Shown one piece after another: positions 50,201 through 59,230 of a stretch of DNA of 64,000 nt (position 1 is its first letter; every line of letters starts with the position of its first letter). The notes beneath the pieces were generated by a model. The model was given only the letters and a program-made list of their open reading frames with translations. It searched no databases and was not told where the DNA came from. Origin of the DNA: CAVUFH01 sp963740835 (lineage in GTDB: Bacteria; Actinomycetota; Acidimicrobiia; IMCC26256; PALSA-610); contig CAVUFH010000003.1 of NCBI GenBank assembly GCA_963740835.1, positions 1,736,001-1,800,000 of the forward strand, read 5' to 3'. The position numbers were made by a program, and so were the translations under genes.

Positions 50201-51172
50201 ATGACCGGAATCGAAGCTTCGACCTCTCCCCCTGACTTGCCGCGCTGGTTTGGACCGAGAGCCAGCCCAGATGATCCGGCCGTCTCGGCCCTGATCGACC
50301 GCGTCGCGCGCGGGGCCGGATGGGCAGACATCGGCGGCGGGTTCAACCTCAACCTGCGGATAGACGCCGAGCCGCCGGTTGTCCTCCGGGTTCACAGGCC
50401 CTGGGTCCGCCGCGGGCGGGTCGCGGGACTGCGGCGCTTGCGGGAACGGCTCCAGCGGACGCAAGTCCGCGTCGCTCGGCCGATTCCGATTTCCGGCTGC
50501 GACCTCCTGAGGGTCGCTGATCGTTGGGCAGAGCTTGAGGAGTTCATCGATCACGTGCAGCCACGGGCGGACGAGGACTCCTACGTCCGCCTATTCGAGG
50601 AGCTCGGACGCGTTCACACTGCGCTCAAAGCAGTCTGGGAGCCCAGTCCGCCCGAACCCCTCGACGACCACAGAACCTTCGGCCAACTGCGTTACTCGGT
50701 CGGCTTCACACGCCGCAGGCTCGGACCCCGCAGCGAGCGGGTCGTGCATCGGATGCGCCAACTGACTGGCGAGCTCTCCAAGCTCCGAAAGGAGGTCGAA
50801 CTGCCATGCGCTCCGATTCATGGGGACTACAAATTGGGCAACGCGGGAGAACTGTCAGACGGCTCACGGGTCACCTTCGACCTGGATTTCGCGAGGGTCA
50901 GGGAGCGGCTGTACGACATCGCGGCCAGCCTGCACCACGTCGCACCGAGCGGCGAATTGCTCGAGCCGCGACGACTGCTCGACGCCTACGAAAGCACGGC
51001 TCCGGAACCGCTGACTCGCGACGAGCACCGTTGGCTCCCTGGGGCTCTGGCCCTAGTACCCCTGCACTGGGCTGCCACCGCAGGGCTCGTGGGCGACGGC
51101 ATCCACGAGGCCGAGAGCGCGATGACCGCCGCCGAGGCCTGGTGGTCGCGCCGGGCTGAACTCTCGTCGTAG
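50201..51172 (+). CDS. APH-fold phosphotransferase
   Basis: 323 residues. Brenner-type motif HGDYKLGN (Asp as catalytic base) and the metal motif FDLDFARVRERLYDIA identify an aminoglycoside-phosphotransferase/choline-kinase fold. N-terminal GGGFNLNLRI resembles the nucleotide loop. Substrate unknown; many environmental members do not confer drug resistance. ATG 50201 preferred; the longer frame from 49685 overlaps the IS110 remnant. It precedes the two recombinase genes on the same strand. Confidence 0.8.
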   Translation: MTGIEASTSPPDLPRWFGPRASPDDPAVSALIDRVARGAGWADIGGGFNLNLRIDAEPPVVLRVHRPWVRRGRVAGLRRLRERLQRTQVRVARPIPISGCDLLRVADRWAELEEFIDHVQPRADEDSYVRLFEELGRVHTALKAVWEPSPPEPLDDHRTFGQLRYSVGFTRRRLGPRSERVVHRMRQLTGELSKLRKEVELPCAPIHGDYKLGNAGELSDGSRVTFDLDFARVRERLYDIAASLHHVAPSGELLEPRRLLDAYESTAPEPLTRDEHRWLPGALALVPLHWAATAGLVGDGIHEAESAMTAAEAWWSRRAELSS

Positions 51173-51297
51173 TCCGGCGGCCGCGCTAGGGGGACTGGAG
51201 TTCTGAGGCTAGAGAACCGCACGTATCGCTCCGAGCTGAACTGCCCCAGATCGCCTAATACACGGGTGATCTTTGGGACATCCGCGACACGATCTGG

Positions 51298-52362
51298 GTG
51301 GGCTGGGAGCCTGCGCGGATGACTTTCTCTCCGTGCCTGATCCGTTCGTCGACGACTGCGGGTGAAGCCCGCTTCGAGCTGGGTGATCCGCTGGTGGATC
51401 GCTATTTGGAGTTCGTTGCGGGGCGGGCGCGACCGAACACGCTGCGGGCGATCGCGTTCGACTTGAAGTCGTTCTTCGCGGTCGTCGGCAAGGACCCCGT
51501 CGCTGTGGAGCCGGCTGATGTGTTCGAGTTCGTCGCGCAGCAGCGCGGCGATCGCACGGTGATCCGCATGTCGGATCGCGAGTCGGGATTGTCGGCGCGC
51601 ACGATTGCCCGTCGCCTGTCGTCGGTGGCCGGCTTGTATGCGTATCTCGTCGCGCGCGGTGACACGTCGATCACGGTGAACCCGGTGCCGCGTGGGCTGT
51701 CGACGCGTCAGCGAGGCGGCCGATCGCGCACTGTCCCGTTGGTGCGGGTGCCGCGCACGCTTCCGAAGATCCTCGCTCCTGCAGAGGTGCGCGCACTGTT
51801 GTCGGCGTTACGCACGCAGCGCGATCGGGCGATGGTCCTCGCCATGTTGGTGGGCGGCCTGCGCCGCTGCGAGGTGCTCGGGCTCCGCCTGGCGGATGTG
51901 CGCGTCGCGGATCGGTCGTTGTTCATCGCCGAGGGCAAGGGAGGCCATCAGCGGATCGTGCCGGTCGCGAACCCGTTCTTCGTCGCGCTCGGCGATTACT
52001 TGCGCGACGAGCGACCTTCGACATCGACGGATCGCGTGTTCGTCGTGTTGAAGGGCCCGCGACGCGGCCAGCCCCTGTCGGCAGAAGGGGTGGACGAGAT
52101 CCTCTCCGGCGCCCGTCGCCGCGCCCGACTCGCCCACGGCACCTGCCACCAGTTGCGCCACACCTGTTTGACCCGACTGCGGGAAGCAGGGATGGTGCTC
52201 GAAGCGGTGCAGGCTCAGGCCGGGCATCGGTCGATCGAGTCGACGCGGGTGTATCTGCATCTCACCAACGACTGGCTCGCCCGGGAGTATCGACGAGCGG
52301 CCGATCTGATCGAAGCGAGCCATGCGGCCGAGCTCATCGCGATCCAGGAGGTCGGTCGATGA
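51298..52362 (+). CDS. tyrosine recombinase, first of a coupled pair
   Basis: 354 residues. SAM-like core-binding domain (about 28-130), then catalytic domain with Arg189 (GGLRRCEVLG), Lys214 (GKGGHQR), His284 and Arg287 (HQLRHTC), His310 (AGHRS) and Tyr319 (TRVYLHL). All six active-site residues are present, so it should cut and rejoin DNA. The stop overlaps the ATG of the second recombinase (52359), so they are made together, as in Tn554-like and other two- or three-recombinase elements. Confidence 0.9.
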   Translation: MGWEPARMTFSPCLIRSSTTAGEARFELGDPLVDRYLEFVAGRARPNTLRAIAFDLKSFFAVVGKDPVAVEPADVFEFVAQQRGDRTVIRMSDRESGLSARTIARRLSSVAGLYAYLVARGDTSITVNPVPRGLSTRQRGGRSRTVPLVRVPRTLPKILAPAEVRALLSALRTQRDRAMVLAMLVGGLRRCEVLGLRLADVRVADRSLFIAEGKGGHQRIVPVANPFFVALGDYLRDERPSTSTDRVFVVLKGPRRGQPLSAEGVDEILSGARRRARLAHGTCHQLRHTCLTRLREAGMVLEAVQAQAGHRSIESTRVYLHLTNDWLAREYRRAADLIEASHAAELIAIQEVGR

Positions 52363-53648
52363 GCGCGGTCGAGACCGCGGTCGAGGTGTGGTCGGCGCCG
52401 CCGGTGTCGCATCGCGAGTGGGCGGCGCTGTCGGCGCGGGCGCCGCAGTTGGCAGCGACGATGCGCCGCTATCTGATCCAGCTCACCACGTTCTTGGCGC
52501 CGCACAGTGTCGACGCGGCCGACCTCACGTTGCGCCAGTTCATCGGTTGGCTCGTCGACAACACCGAGGTCACCGTCGTTGCCGGCATCACCCGGACGAA
52601 CATCGAGGACTACAAGGTGTGGCTCGCCGCCCAACCTGGCACGACCAACCCAACGCTGGCCAAGAACACCCAACGCCAGCGGCTGCGCATGATCCGGATC
52701 TTCTTGGAGCGGCTCATCGAATGGGACTGGCCCGACGCGCCGGCCCGCAACCCGATCCTGCACGGTGACATCCCGCCCCGACCCGAACCGTTGCCGAAGT
52801 TCCTCGATGACCGTGCCGCCGCCAAGCTCATGGCCGCGGCGCGCGCCCATCGACTCCCGCGCTACCGGCTCGTGGTCGAGATGCTGGCCCGCACCGGGCT
52901 GCGCGCCACTGAGTTGTGCGAACTCGCCGCCGATGCCGTGACCCAGATCGGCGACGCGCACTGGCTACGCGTTCCGGTCGGCAAGCTCCGTAACGACCGC
53001 TACATCCCGCTGCACCCCGACCTCGTCGCGCTCCTCGCCGAATGGACCGCGACCAACGCCGAGCACATCCGCCGCCACCGCCGGCTCATTGCCGATGAGC
53101 ATGCGCCGATCAGCCGGCGCACCGTGCACCGCATCGTCGCCACCGTCGCCAAGCAGGCCGGGATCGGAAACGTGCATCCCCACCAACTCCGTCACACCCT
53201 CGCGACCCAGGCCATCAACCGTGGGATGCGCCTCGAGGCGATCGCCGCGCTGCTCGGGCACCGCTCCATGGAAATGACCTTGACCTACGCCCGCATCGCG
53301 GATCGGGTCGTCGCCGACGAATACGAAGCCGTCACCGCGCAGATCGACGCGCTCTACAACGCCGCCGGAACTCCCGGCGCGCTGCCCGCCGACATCGAGA
53401 CCGCGGCCATGATCCGCCTTCGTCGCGAGGCACACGCCCGCATGCTCGGCAACGGACTCTGCACCCGACCCGTCGAACTCGAATGCCGCATGGAATCAGC
53501 CTGCGAAACCTGCGCCTACTTCCAGACCGGACCCGAGTTCGTCCCCGTCCTCCTCCGGCAACGCGACCACGCCCGCGACCACAACCAACCCGACCGTGAA
53601 GCCCTCTTCGACAACCTCCTCGAACGCATCACTGAGGAGGATGCTTGA
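52359..53648 (+). CDS. tyrosine recombinase with C-terminal Cys motif, second of the pair
   Basis: 429 residues. Arg182 (ARTGLRATE), Lys209 (VGKLRND), His275 and Arg278 (HQLRHT), His301 (LGHRS) and Tyr310 (LTYAR) are in place. The C-terminal extension NGLCTRPVELECRMESACETCAYF has four Cys that could bind zinc, a feature of Tn554-type recombinases. ATGA overlap with the first recombinase. Probably works with it in the same element. Confidence 0.9.
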   Translation: MSAVETAVEVWSAPPVSHREWAALSARAPQLAATMRRYLIQLTTFLAPHSVDAADLTLRQFIGWLVDNTEVTVVAGITRTNIEDYKVWLAAQPGTTNPTLAKNTQRQRLRMIRIFLERLIEWDWPDAPARNPILHGDIPPRPEPLPKFLDDRAAAKLMAAARAHRLPRYRLVVEMLARTGLRATELCELAADAVTQIGDAHWLRVPVGKLRNDRYIPLHPDLVALLAEWTATNAEHIRRHRRLIADEHAPISRRTVHRIVATVAKQAGIGNVHPHQLRHTLATQAINRGMRLEAIAALLGHRSMEMTLTYARIADRVVADEYEAVTAQIDALYNAAGTPGALPADIETAAMIRLRREAHARMLGNGLCTRPVELECRMESACETCAYFQTGPEFVPVLLRQRDHARDHNQPDREALFDNLLERITEEDA

Positions 53649-53911
53649 CAACGATCACCCGTATAACGCCGGATCGTGGCCGTTGATCTGTGCGCACACT
53701 CCGGTCGGATCCGCGTATCCGTGAACCACGCGATAACGGCAGTTCTGGCGCAGTCAGCCCAGATGCGTGGCGTGGAGGTCGTCGCGGCGAGACCTCCGTA
53801 CTCGACGCCGCGCTTCCATCGCGGTTTCTTGTAGGGCAGCAGTACCGCCATGCGCACACGTCGTCGGGCCGGTCACGGGCACATTTTCACGCCCAGGTCA
53901 GGGCCCGAGGC
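53649..53911. other. intergenic, no gene seen
   Basis: 263 bp between the second recombinase and the convergent kinase. A short GGAGGT/ACCTCC inverted repeat is present but weak. Terminal repeats of an element were not recognised. Confidence 0.4.
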
Positions 53912-54880
53912 TCAGGCCAGAGCGGGTTCGAGGTAGCCGCCGTCCTCGTCGAGCAGGCCAGCGAGCAGCCGGTCTGGCCGCCAGTCCTCGGTCCGGCCTT
54001 TGGCGAGCCAGATTTCGACATCGCGGAGCTGGTCGAGCACCGCAGCGCCCTGGAGTAGCGCGCGACCGTGGACTGGATCTGTATGACGAGTTGCGAGGGC
54101 TACCGCCACAGCGCCGGCATCCGGGTCAGTGCGCTGTCCATCCTCCGACACGAGGCTTTCGGACAGCAGGCGACAAAGGTCGATTTCGACTGGGCCGAGC
54201 AAGGCGAACTCGAAGTCGAGGAGAGCGACGACCTCACCGTCCCACAGGGCGTTCATCAGCGCGAGGTCGCCGTGATTGACGACCTGCTCGACGACTGGCG
54301 CGGCTCGGTAGTAGCCGTCGATGATCTCGTGCAACCGCGACCGCTGCATCTCGGTCAGGCCAATCGGGGCACTGACGCGAACGGCCGTCGCCGTGGCGGC
54401 GTCGAGTGTCGCCGGTATGAATCCCCCATGCGATCCGACGAGCGGACGAAGCGAGGGCGTTGCGTCGTGCACAACCTGCACGCGTGCCCACAACTCTCGG
54501 ATCGCCCATCGCCGCTCGTCACGTGTCAGCGTGGGCCACGCCTCATGCAGGTTCTGGCCTCGAACCTCCTCCGTCACGATCCAGTCGTGATCCTCGATCG
54601 TGCCCGCAGCAAGGATCCTCGGGTGTCCGACCTCGGGCGGCAGGGCTCGCACGAGAGCGGCCTCTGCCGCCATGGCGTCGACGACAGGCGTGTTCACGAT
54701 CCGCACGGCGAGGCCATCGCCGATCCACGTCGAGTTCGAGAACCCGATAGCCCGACGCATTCGGCTGAAGTCGCCGCCGTGCTGGGCGACGACTCGGGCG
54801 GCTAAGGACCGCACGATGGCAGCCTTGGCGACGTCGCGGTGTTCGTCGAGCCAGTGCGTCTCCGCCTCGGGCTCATTCAT
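53912..54880 (-). CDS. APH-fold phosphotransferase
   Basis: 322 residues. Catalytic NHGDLALMNALW (HGDxxxxN) and metal motif LLDFEFALLGPVEIDLCRLL. N-terminal ILAAGTIEDHDWIVTEEVRGQNLHEAW is the typical hinge of the fold. It is not closely similar to the kinase at 50201, judging by the motifs. Substrate unknown. Start ATG 54880 with AAGGTG upstream, rather than 54922. It lies between the recombinase pair and the opposed third recombinase. Confidence 0.82.
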   Translation of the reverse strand: MNEPEAETHWLDEHRDVAKAAIVRSLAARVVAQHGGDFSRMRRAIGFSNSTWIGDGLAVRIVNTPVVDAMAAEAALVRALPPEVGHPRILAAGTIEDHDWIVTEEVRGQNLHEAWPTLTRDERRWAIRELWARVQVVHDATPSLRPLVGSHGGFIPATLDAATATAVRVSAPIGLTEMQRSRLHEIIDGYYRAAPVVEQVVNHGDLALMNALWDGEVVALLDFEFALLGPVEIDLCRLLSESLVSEDGQRTDPDAGAVAVALATRHTDPVHGRALLQGAAVLDQLRDVEIWLAKGRTEDWRPDRLLAGLLDEDGGYLEPALA

Positions 54881-54989
54881 CGCTGTCACCTTCGACCTCG
54901 GCCAACCCCACCCGTAGCCCACACGTGCCGATCAGGGACGCGCCAGATTGCCCGCTCTCTGGAGCGCTTATGCGAGGACCGAGTGGGTT

Positions 54990-55907
54990 TCATCGGGCCG
55001 CGCCGGCGATGAACGTGCTCACGATGTAGGTGGCGTGGCGATCGAGGGAGACGCGGGCGCGGTCGTAACGCATCGTTGTGCGCGGGTCGGAGCGGCTGGC
55101 GGCCTCTTGCACGTCTCGGAGCGGGACGCCAGCGTCGAGTGCGGCAGTGATGAACGCATGCCGCAGCGTGTGAGGCCCGACTCGCTTGCTGATGCCGGCG
55201 CGACGCGCCACGCGGTGCACGATCCTGCGGGCGGCGTGGCGGTCGAGGCGGCGTCCGGTCATGGTTCTGAAGATCGGGCCATCACTCCGCTCACCGACCG
55301 CCAAGTCCACGGCGCGCGCAGTACGGGGCGCGAGTGGGATCGTCACGACCCTCCCGCCCTTGCGCAAGATCGTGAGAGTGCGATGACCGCGCTCGAGTCC
55401 GAGTGCTTCGATCTCGGCGCCGATCGCTTCGGAGACCCGCAGTCCGTTGAGCGCGAGCAAGCTGATCAACGCATGGTCGCGACCGCCTGCGAGCCCAGCG
55501 ACGACCAGCATTGCGCCGACTTCGTTGCGATCGAGCCCGACCGCATGCGACTCGTAGTCGAGGCGAGGTCGCCGTACGTGCACCGCGGGCGAGACGGCGA
55601 TCGGTCCTTCCTCCTCGGCATACCGGTAGAAGCAGGCGATCGTGCACAGCCGCCGCGCGATGGTCGAACGGGCACGACCGAGCGCTTCGAGGTGACGACC
55701 GAACGTCTCGATGTCGGCCCGGCGCGCTCCGAACAACGGCACCGCGCGTTCTGCGCTCCATTGCAAGTACTGGCGAAGGTCGAGCGCGTACGCCTCGCGG
55801 GTCAGGCCGCTGTAGCCGGCCAGGAACCCCACCAGCGCCGTCTGCTCACCGGTTGTGAACACTTCATCCGCGCGCATCAACGCCGTCGCCGTCGTCTCGA
55901 TCGCCAT
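54990..55907 (-). CDS. tyrosine recombinase, third, with an altered active site
   Basis: 305 residues. Core-binding domain to about 110, then Arg in ALNGLRVSEAIG, Lys in LRKGGR, HTLRHAF (His, Arg) and the Tyr nucleophile in TMRYDRARVSLDRHATY. The usual His before the DPRTT motif is Arg here (AASRSDPRTT in place of the common ASHxDPRTT). This may reduce or abolish activity. GGGAGG precedes ATG 55907. It faces away from the recombinase pair and is not part of it. Confidence 0.85.
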   Translation of the reverse strand: MAIETTATALMRADEVFTTGEQTALVGFLAGYSGLTREAYALDLRQYLQWSAERAVPLFGARRADIETFGRHLEALGRARSTIARRLCTIACFYRYAEEEGPIAVSPAVHVRRPRLDYESHAVGLDRNEVGAMLVVAGLAGGRDHALISLLALNGLRVSEAIGAEIEALGLERGHRTLTILRKGGRVVTIPLAPRTARAVDLAVGERSDGPIFRTMTGRRLDRHAARRIVHRVARRAGISKRVGPHTLRHAFITAALDAGVPLRDVQEAASRSDPRTTMRYDRARVSLDRHATYIVSTFIAGAAR

Positions 55908-55913
55908 GACTGA

Positions 55914-56059
55914 CCTCCCAACTCCGTACCGGGAGGACCGGTCCGACTACCGCGCCACCGACACGGTCAAGCATTCGCACCGACGCTACGACGGGCGCTC
56001 GCAATATCACGCCGGAGCGGGCATTCTGGCACGACCGGAAACGATGTAGGGCGAAGGCG
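55914..56059. other. intergenic, divergent promoter region
   Basis: The third recombinase and the SnoaL-like gene diverge here. GAAGG before 56060 is the ribosome site. A GGGAGG site serves the recombinase. Confidence 0.4.
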
Positions 56060-56425
56060 ATGGACGCGAATGAGGTCGTGAGAGTCATCGAGGCATTCAC
56101 CGATGCCACGAACAGGCAGGACGTCGAGCGAATGCTGGAACTTGTCTCCGATGACGTCGTGTTCGAGGGGACGACGCCACCCGATCGTCTTCGCATCGCG
56201 GGCGACAAAGCCGCTCTTCGCGTGTTGTGGGAAGGCATTTTCAGCGATTCCCCTCGCGCGCTTGTCGAGACCGAGGAATTGGTCATTGCAGGAGATCGGT
56301 GCACCGCGTGCGTGCGCTACATCTTCGATCGCGATCGTCCGCTCGATGGCCACGTCCGCGGAGTGGACGTCATGCGCGTAGGTCACGGGAAGATCACAGA
56401 GAAGCTGTCCTACGTGAAGGGCTGA
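56060..56425 (+). CDS. SnoaL-like (NTF2 superfamily) protein
   Basis: 121 residues. The cone-shaped NTF2 fold: EVVRVIEAFTDATNRQDVERMLELVSDDVVFEG is helix 1-3 and strand 1, and RYIFDRDRPLDGHVRGVDVMRVGHGKI the curved sheet. Members are isomerases, cyclases or polyketide hydroxylases, or simply ligand binders; none of the catalytic sets is recognised. Start ATG 56060 with GAAGG upstream. Confidence 0.85.
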   Translation: MDANEVVRVIEAFTDATNRQDVERMLELVSDDVVFEGTTPPDRLRIAGDKAALRVLWEGIFSDSPRALVETEELVIAGDRCTACVRYIFDRDRPLDGHVRGVDVMRVGHGKITEKLSYVKG

Positions 56426-56468
56426 CCGCGCCAGAACTGCCGATCGATACTCGCCTGAACGCTGCGGA

Positions 56469-57428
56469 TTGGGCATTCTGTGCAGATGTCAGCCCGCGCG
56501 TGGACTTCGAAGGTTTCGCGTATTCGCAGCCGCGATGCTGTGCATTGTCGTCGGCTGTTCGGGGGATGACGCCGATGACGAAGCGGCCTCGACCGCGGCG
56601 GTGAGCACGACGACGACACCGGCCATCTCCCGATCCTTGCCGACGACGATGGAGTCGCCACCTGACCTTCCCGGTTACCACGTGTATCGCCCGACAGACC
56701 TTGGTGGGACAGGCGGGGCATTACCGGTCGTGGTGTGGGCGAACGGTGGGTGCGTTCGATTCGACGGCGTCTGGGCACCGCTCCTCGATCGATGGGCCTC
56801 CGCTGGCTTCTTCGTCGTAGCGATCGCAGCACCGCCCGACGGCGCAACACCCGCCCTAGCTGACCCGACGACTGCGGCTGACCAAGCTCGCGCGATCGAT
56901 TGGGCGGAAGACCAGAACGGGATGGAGGACGGTCCCTACGCCGACGCACTCGATCTGAGCCGCGTCGTCGCAGCCGGGAACTCTTGCGGAGGCATCACGA
57001 CGATCGCGCTTGCTTCCGCCGATCGCCGCGTGAGCGCGGCGTTCGTGCTGTCGGGTTCGGGTTCACTTCCCGGTACCCCCATCGAGGAAGCGAACGCGGT
57101 GATGAGCAAGGTGTCGGTGCCGGTCGCGTATGTCGTCGGTGGTCAGGAGGACATTGCGCGTACGTTCGCCAGTCAGGACTACGACGCGTTGCCCGAAGGA
57201 ATTCCCGCCTACATCGCGCGGCGTGCCCAAGGCGACCATCCGACGTTATCGACCAGCGAACAGATTCTGACCGAAGAAGTCAGCCCCATCGCGATCAACT
57301 GGTCCGACCTCACGCTGTACGGCACGTCGTCGGCGGCGGATGCCCTCATCGACGATCCGTGCCCAGACTGCGCGGACGATCTGTGGTCGATACAAGCTAA
57401 GGACCTCGACGACCTTGTCAACACATAA
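56469..57428 (+). CDS. secreted alpha/beta-hydrolase lipoprotein
   Basis: 319 residues. Signal peptide with lipobox (RVFAAAMLCIVVGCSGD), Ser/Thr linker, then a hydrolase domain of the chlorophyllase/PETase-like type: PVVVWANGGC (oxyanion), VVAAGNSCGGITT (GNSCG nucleophile elbow), VPVAYVVGGQEDIA (Asp strand) and GDHPTLS (His). It likely splits an ester or amide outside the cell; substrate unknown. The start is a weak TTG 56469; GTG/ATG closer to the lipobox would remove the signal, so this start is provisional. Confidence 0.75.
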   Translation: MGILCRCQPARGLRRFRVFAAAMLCIVVGCSGDDADDEAASTAAVSTTTTPAISRSLPTTMESPPDLPGYHVYRPTDLGGTGGALPVVVWANGGCVRFDGVWAPLLDRWASAGFFVVAIAAPPDGATPALADPTTAADQARAIDWAEDQNGMEDGPYADALDLSRVVAAGNSCGGITTIALASADRRVSAAFVLSGSGSLPGTPIEEANAVMSKVSVPVAYVVGGQEDIARTFASQDYDALPEGIPAYIARRAQGDHPTLSTSEQILTEEVSPIAINWSDLTLYGTSSAADALIDDPCPDCADDLWSIQAKDLDDLVNT

Positions 57429-57529
57429 CTGCCGCTATGCGCTCGCCGACTATGCGACCGATCGGGCAATCTGAGGGCATGTGACGGAGACGATTAGCGT
57501 CGTCGCGATCGGGTGCAGGCGCGGCAACG

Positions 57530-57535
57530 TACGCT
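57530..57535 (+). promoter_or_regulatory. -10 element TACGCT
   Basis: Ends 7 nt before the ATG at 57543, no Shine-Dalgarno sequence; predicted leaderless start of the sulfotransferase gene. Confidence 0.45.
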
Positions 57536-57542
57536 TTCGGCC

Positions 57543-58475
57543 ATGAGCACTGTTCCTGAACGTGTGCACGAGTACCGAAATCATCATCTCGACAGCACGC
57601 GCTGGGACCACTTCAACGTGCGCGATGGCGACATCGTGGTCACGACCGCCTACAAAGCAGGCACCACGTGGACGCAGCGCATTCTTGCCGCCCTCGTATT
57701 GGGCTTGGAGCGCGATGGCCGCGCGCTCAGCGAGATCTCGCCGTGGATCGACGCGCGGTTCATGGGACCGATCGAGCCGATGATCGAATTGCTCGATGCG
57801 CAGCAGCACCGGCGTTTCGTGAAGAGCCATCTCGCGGCGGATGGCCTTCGGTACTTCCCGGAAGCGAAGTACGTCGTGGTTGGCCGCGACACCCGAGACG
57901 TGTTCATGTCGTTGTGGAACCACTACGGCGCGTACACCGACCTCGCCTACTCGCTCTTCAACGATCCCGAACGTCCGGGTGCCGAATTCCCGCGTTGTCC
58001 CGAGCGAGCGGTCGACCTGTGGCCGCGCTGGATTGGTGAAGGATGGTTCGAGTGGGAACCCGACGGCTGGCCGTTCTGGTCACACCACCACCATCTGTCG
58101 ACATGGTGGCAGTGGCGTGAGCTTCCCAACGTGTACTTCATCCACTTCGGCGACCTGCTAGCGGACACTGAAGGTGAGATGCGCCGGCTGGCCTTCTACT
58201 GCGAGATCGAGGTGCCCGAGGAGCGCTGGCCGGCAATAGTTAACGCGGTGCAGCTCGACGCGATGCGCAAGGACGCCAAGAGTGACGGCGGCGGCGGTGA
58301 TGCCTCGTCGATGATCTTCGAAGGTGGTATCGACCGGTTTCTCTTCAAGGGCACGAACGGACGGTGGAAAGGAGTTCTTTCCGGCGACGATCTCGCTCTC
58401 TACGAAGAAGCGGCGACGACTCTCGACCCCGGATTGCGCGCCTGGCTCGAACGCGGCCGGGTCGCCAAGGCCTAG
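57543..58475 (+). CDS. sulfotransferase family protein
   Basis: 310 residues. 5'-phosphosulfate loop TTAYKAGTTWTQRI near residue 35 and 3'-phosphate-binding VVGRDTRDVFMSLWNHY, with Arg and Ser in the expected places. The late FKGTNGRWKG binds PAPS as in cytosolic sulfotransferases. Catalytic His is probably in KSHLAADGL. It moves sulfate from PAPS to a hydroxyl or amine; substrate unknown. ATG 57543 supported by TACGCT 7 nt upstream. Confidence 0.9.
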   Translation: MSTVPERVHEYRNHHLDSTRWDHFNVRDGDIVVTTAYKAGTTWTQRILAALVLGLERDGRALSEISPWIDARFMGPIEPMIELLDAQQHRRFVKSHLAADGLRYFPEAKYVVVGRDTRDVFMSLWNHYGAYTDLAYSLFNDPERPGAEFPRCPERAVDLWPRWIGEGWFEWEPDGWPFWSHHHHLSTWWQWRELPNVYFIHFGDLLADTEGEMRRLAFYCEIEVPEERWPAIVNAVQLDAMRKDAKSDGGGGDASSMIFEGGIDRFLFKGTNGRWKGVLSGDDLALYEEAATTLDPGLRAWLERGRVAKA

Positions 58476-58750
58476 TTCAACGCACGTCGCTGCAACACGT
58501 TGACCAAGCGATCGGCCGGGGAGCAGCTCACACTGCGCGGGATCCGACGCGCCATAACTGCCAGTGAGTATCTGGTTGTGGGGTCCACCGCGTTGTTGGT
58601 GGTCGCCGCTACGTTCGCTGTTGTTGCGTTGGAATTGGGCACGCCCCGTTCCGGAGGGTGACCGAGCTCGCTGTTAGCCGCAGCGTGCTCGACACGGTCT
58701 CCTTCGCGGGACGTGCGTGCCATCCCTCAATCCGTTTGAGCAGAGAAGGG
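58476..58750. other. intergenic, possible tiny membrane ORF and IS110 left end
   Basis: 275 bp. A TTG-started frame 58500-58661 (53 codons) has one hydrophobic stretch (YLVVGSTALLVVAATFAVVA) but no ribosome site. The part nearest 58751 is the upstream noncoding end of the IS110 gene. Confidence 0.3.
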
Positions 58751-59186
58751 ATGACGATGACCATCGTAGAGACCACGCGCCCGGTGACGGGCGGAGTCGA
58801 TACACATCTCGATGTGCATGTCGCGGCCGCGGTCGACGGTAACGGCGGCGTGTTGGGTGTTGCCTCGTTTGCGACGACACCGTCGGGATTCCGGGCGTTG
58901 CATGAGTGGCTGGTCGGGTTCGGGCGGGTGGCGCGGGTGGGAGTGGAAGGCACCGGCGCGTACGGCGCGGGCCTGGCCCGTTATCTGCGTGGGCAACGGG
59001 TCGCCGTGATCGAGGTCGATCGCCCGAACCGGCAGCTGCGCCGACGGGTGGGGAAGTCCGACCGGATCGACGCGATCGAAGCGGCGCGGGCGGTCGTGTC
59101 GGGCCGCGCGTCGGGCACCGCGAAGTCGGCGGATGGGAACGTGGAAGCAATCCGGGCGTTGCTGATCGTCGAAACGTTCCGGCCGT
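58751..59186 (+). pseudogene. IS110-family transposase, cut by IS256 insertion
   Basis: About 145 residues: GGVDTHLDVHVAAAVDGNGG (first Asp), VGVEGTGAYGAGLARYLRG (Glu) and GKSDRIDAIEAARAVV (Asp, Asp), a DEDD IS110 N-terminal domain. The match ends after RALLIVETF, where the 35-bp end of IS256 starts at 59187. The C-terminal part with the Ser/transposase_20 domain is not found beyond the IS256. ATG 58751 (MTIVET). Confidence 0.85.
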
Positions 59187-59221
59187 GGGGGTATCCGCAT
59201 CTCTGTGTAAGTGGCGTGGCC
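59187..59221 (+). repeat. IS256 inverted repeat, left
   Basis: 35 bp, begins GGGGGTATCCGCATCTC; exact inverse of 60552-60586. Confidence 0.9.
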
Positions 59222-59230
59222 GTCATGTTG

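Noticed and set aside
51298..55907. RIT element (three recombinases in trio)
   Set aside because: RIT recombinases are adjacent and in the same direction; here the third is 1.3 kb away, opposed, with a kinase between.
58500..58661. 53-codon TTG-started frame with one hydrophobic stretch
   Set aside because: No ribosome site or -10 at the right distance, weak start codon; may be a relic.
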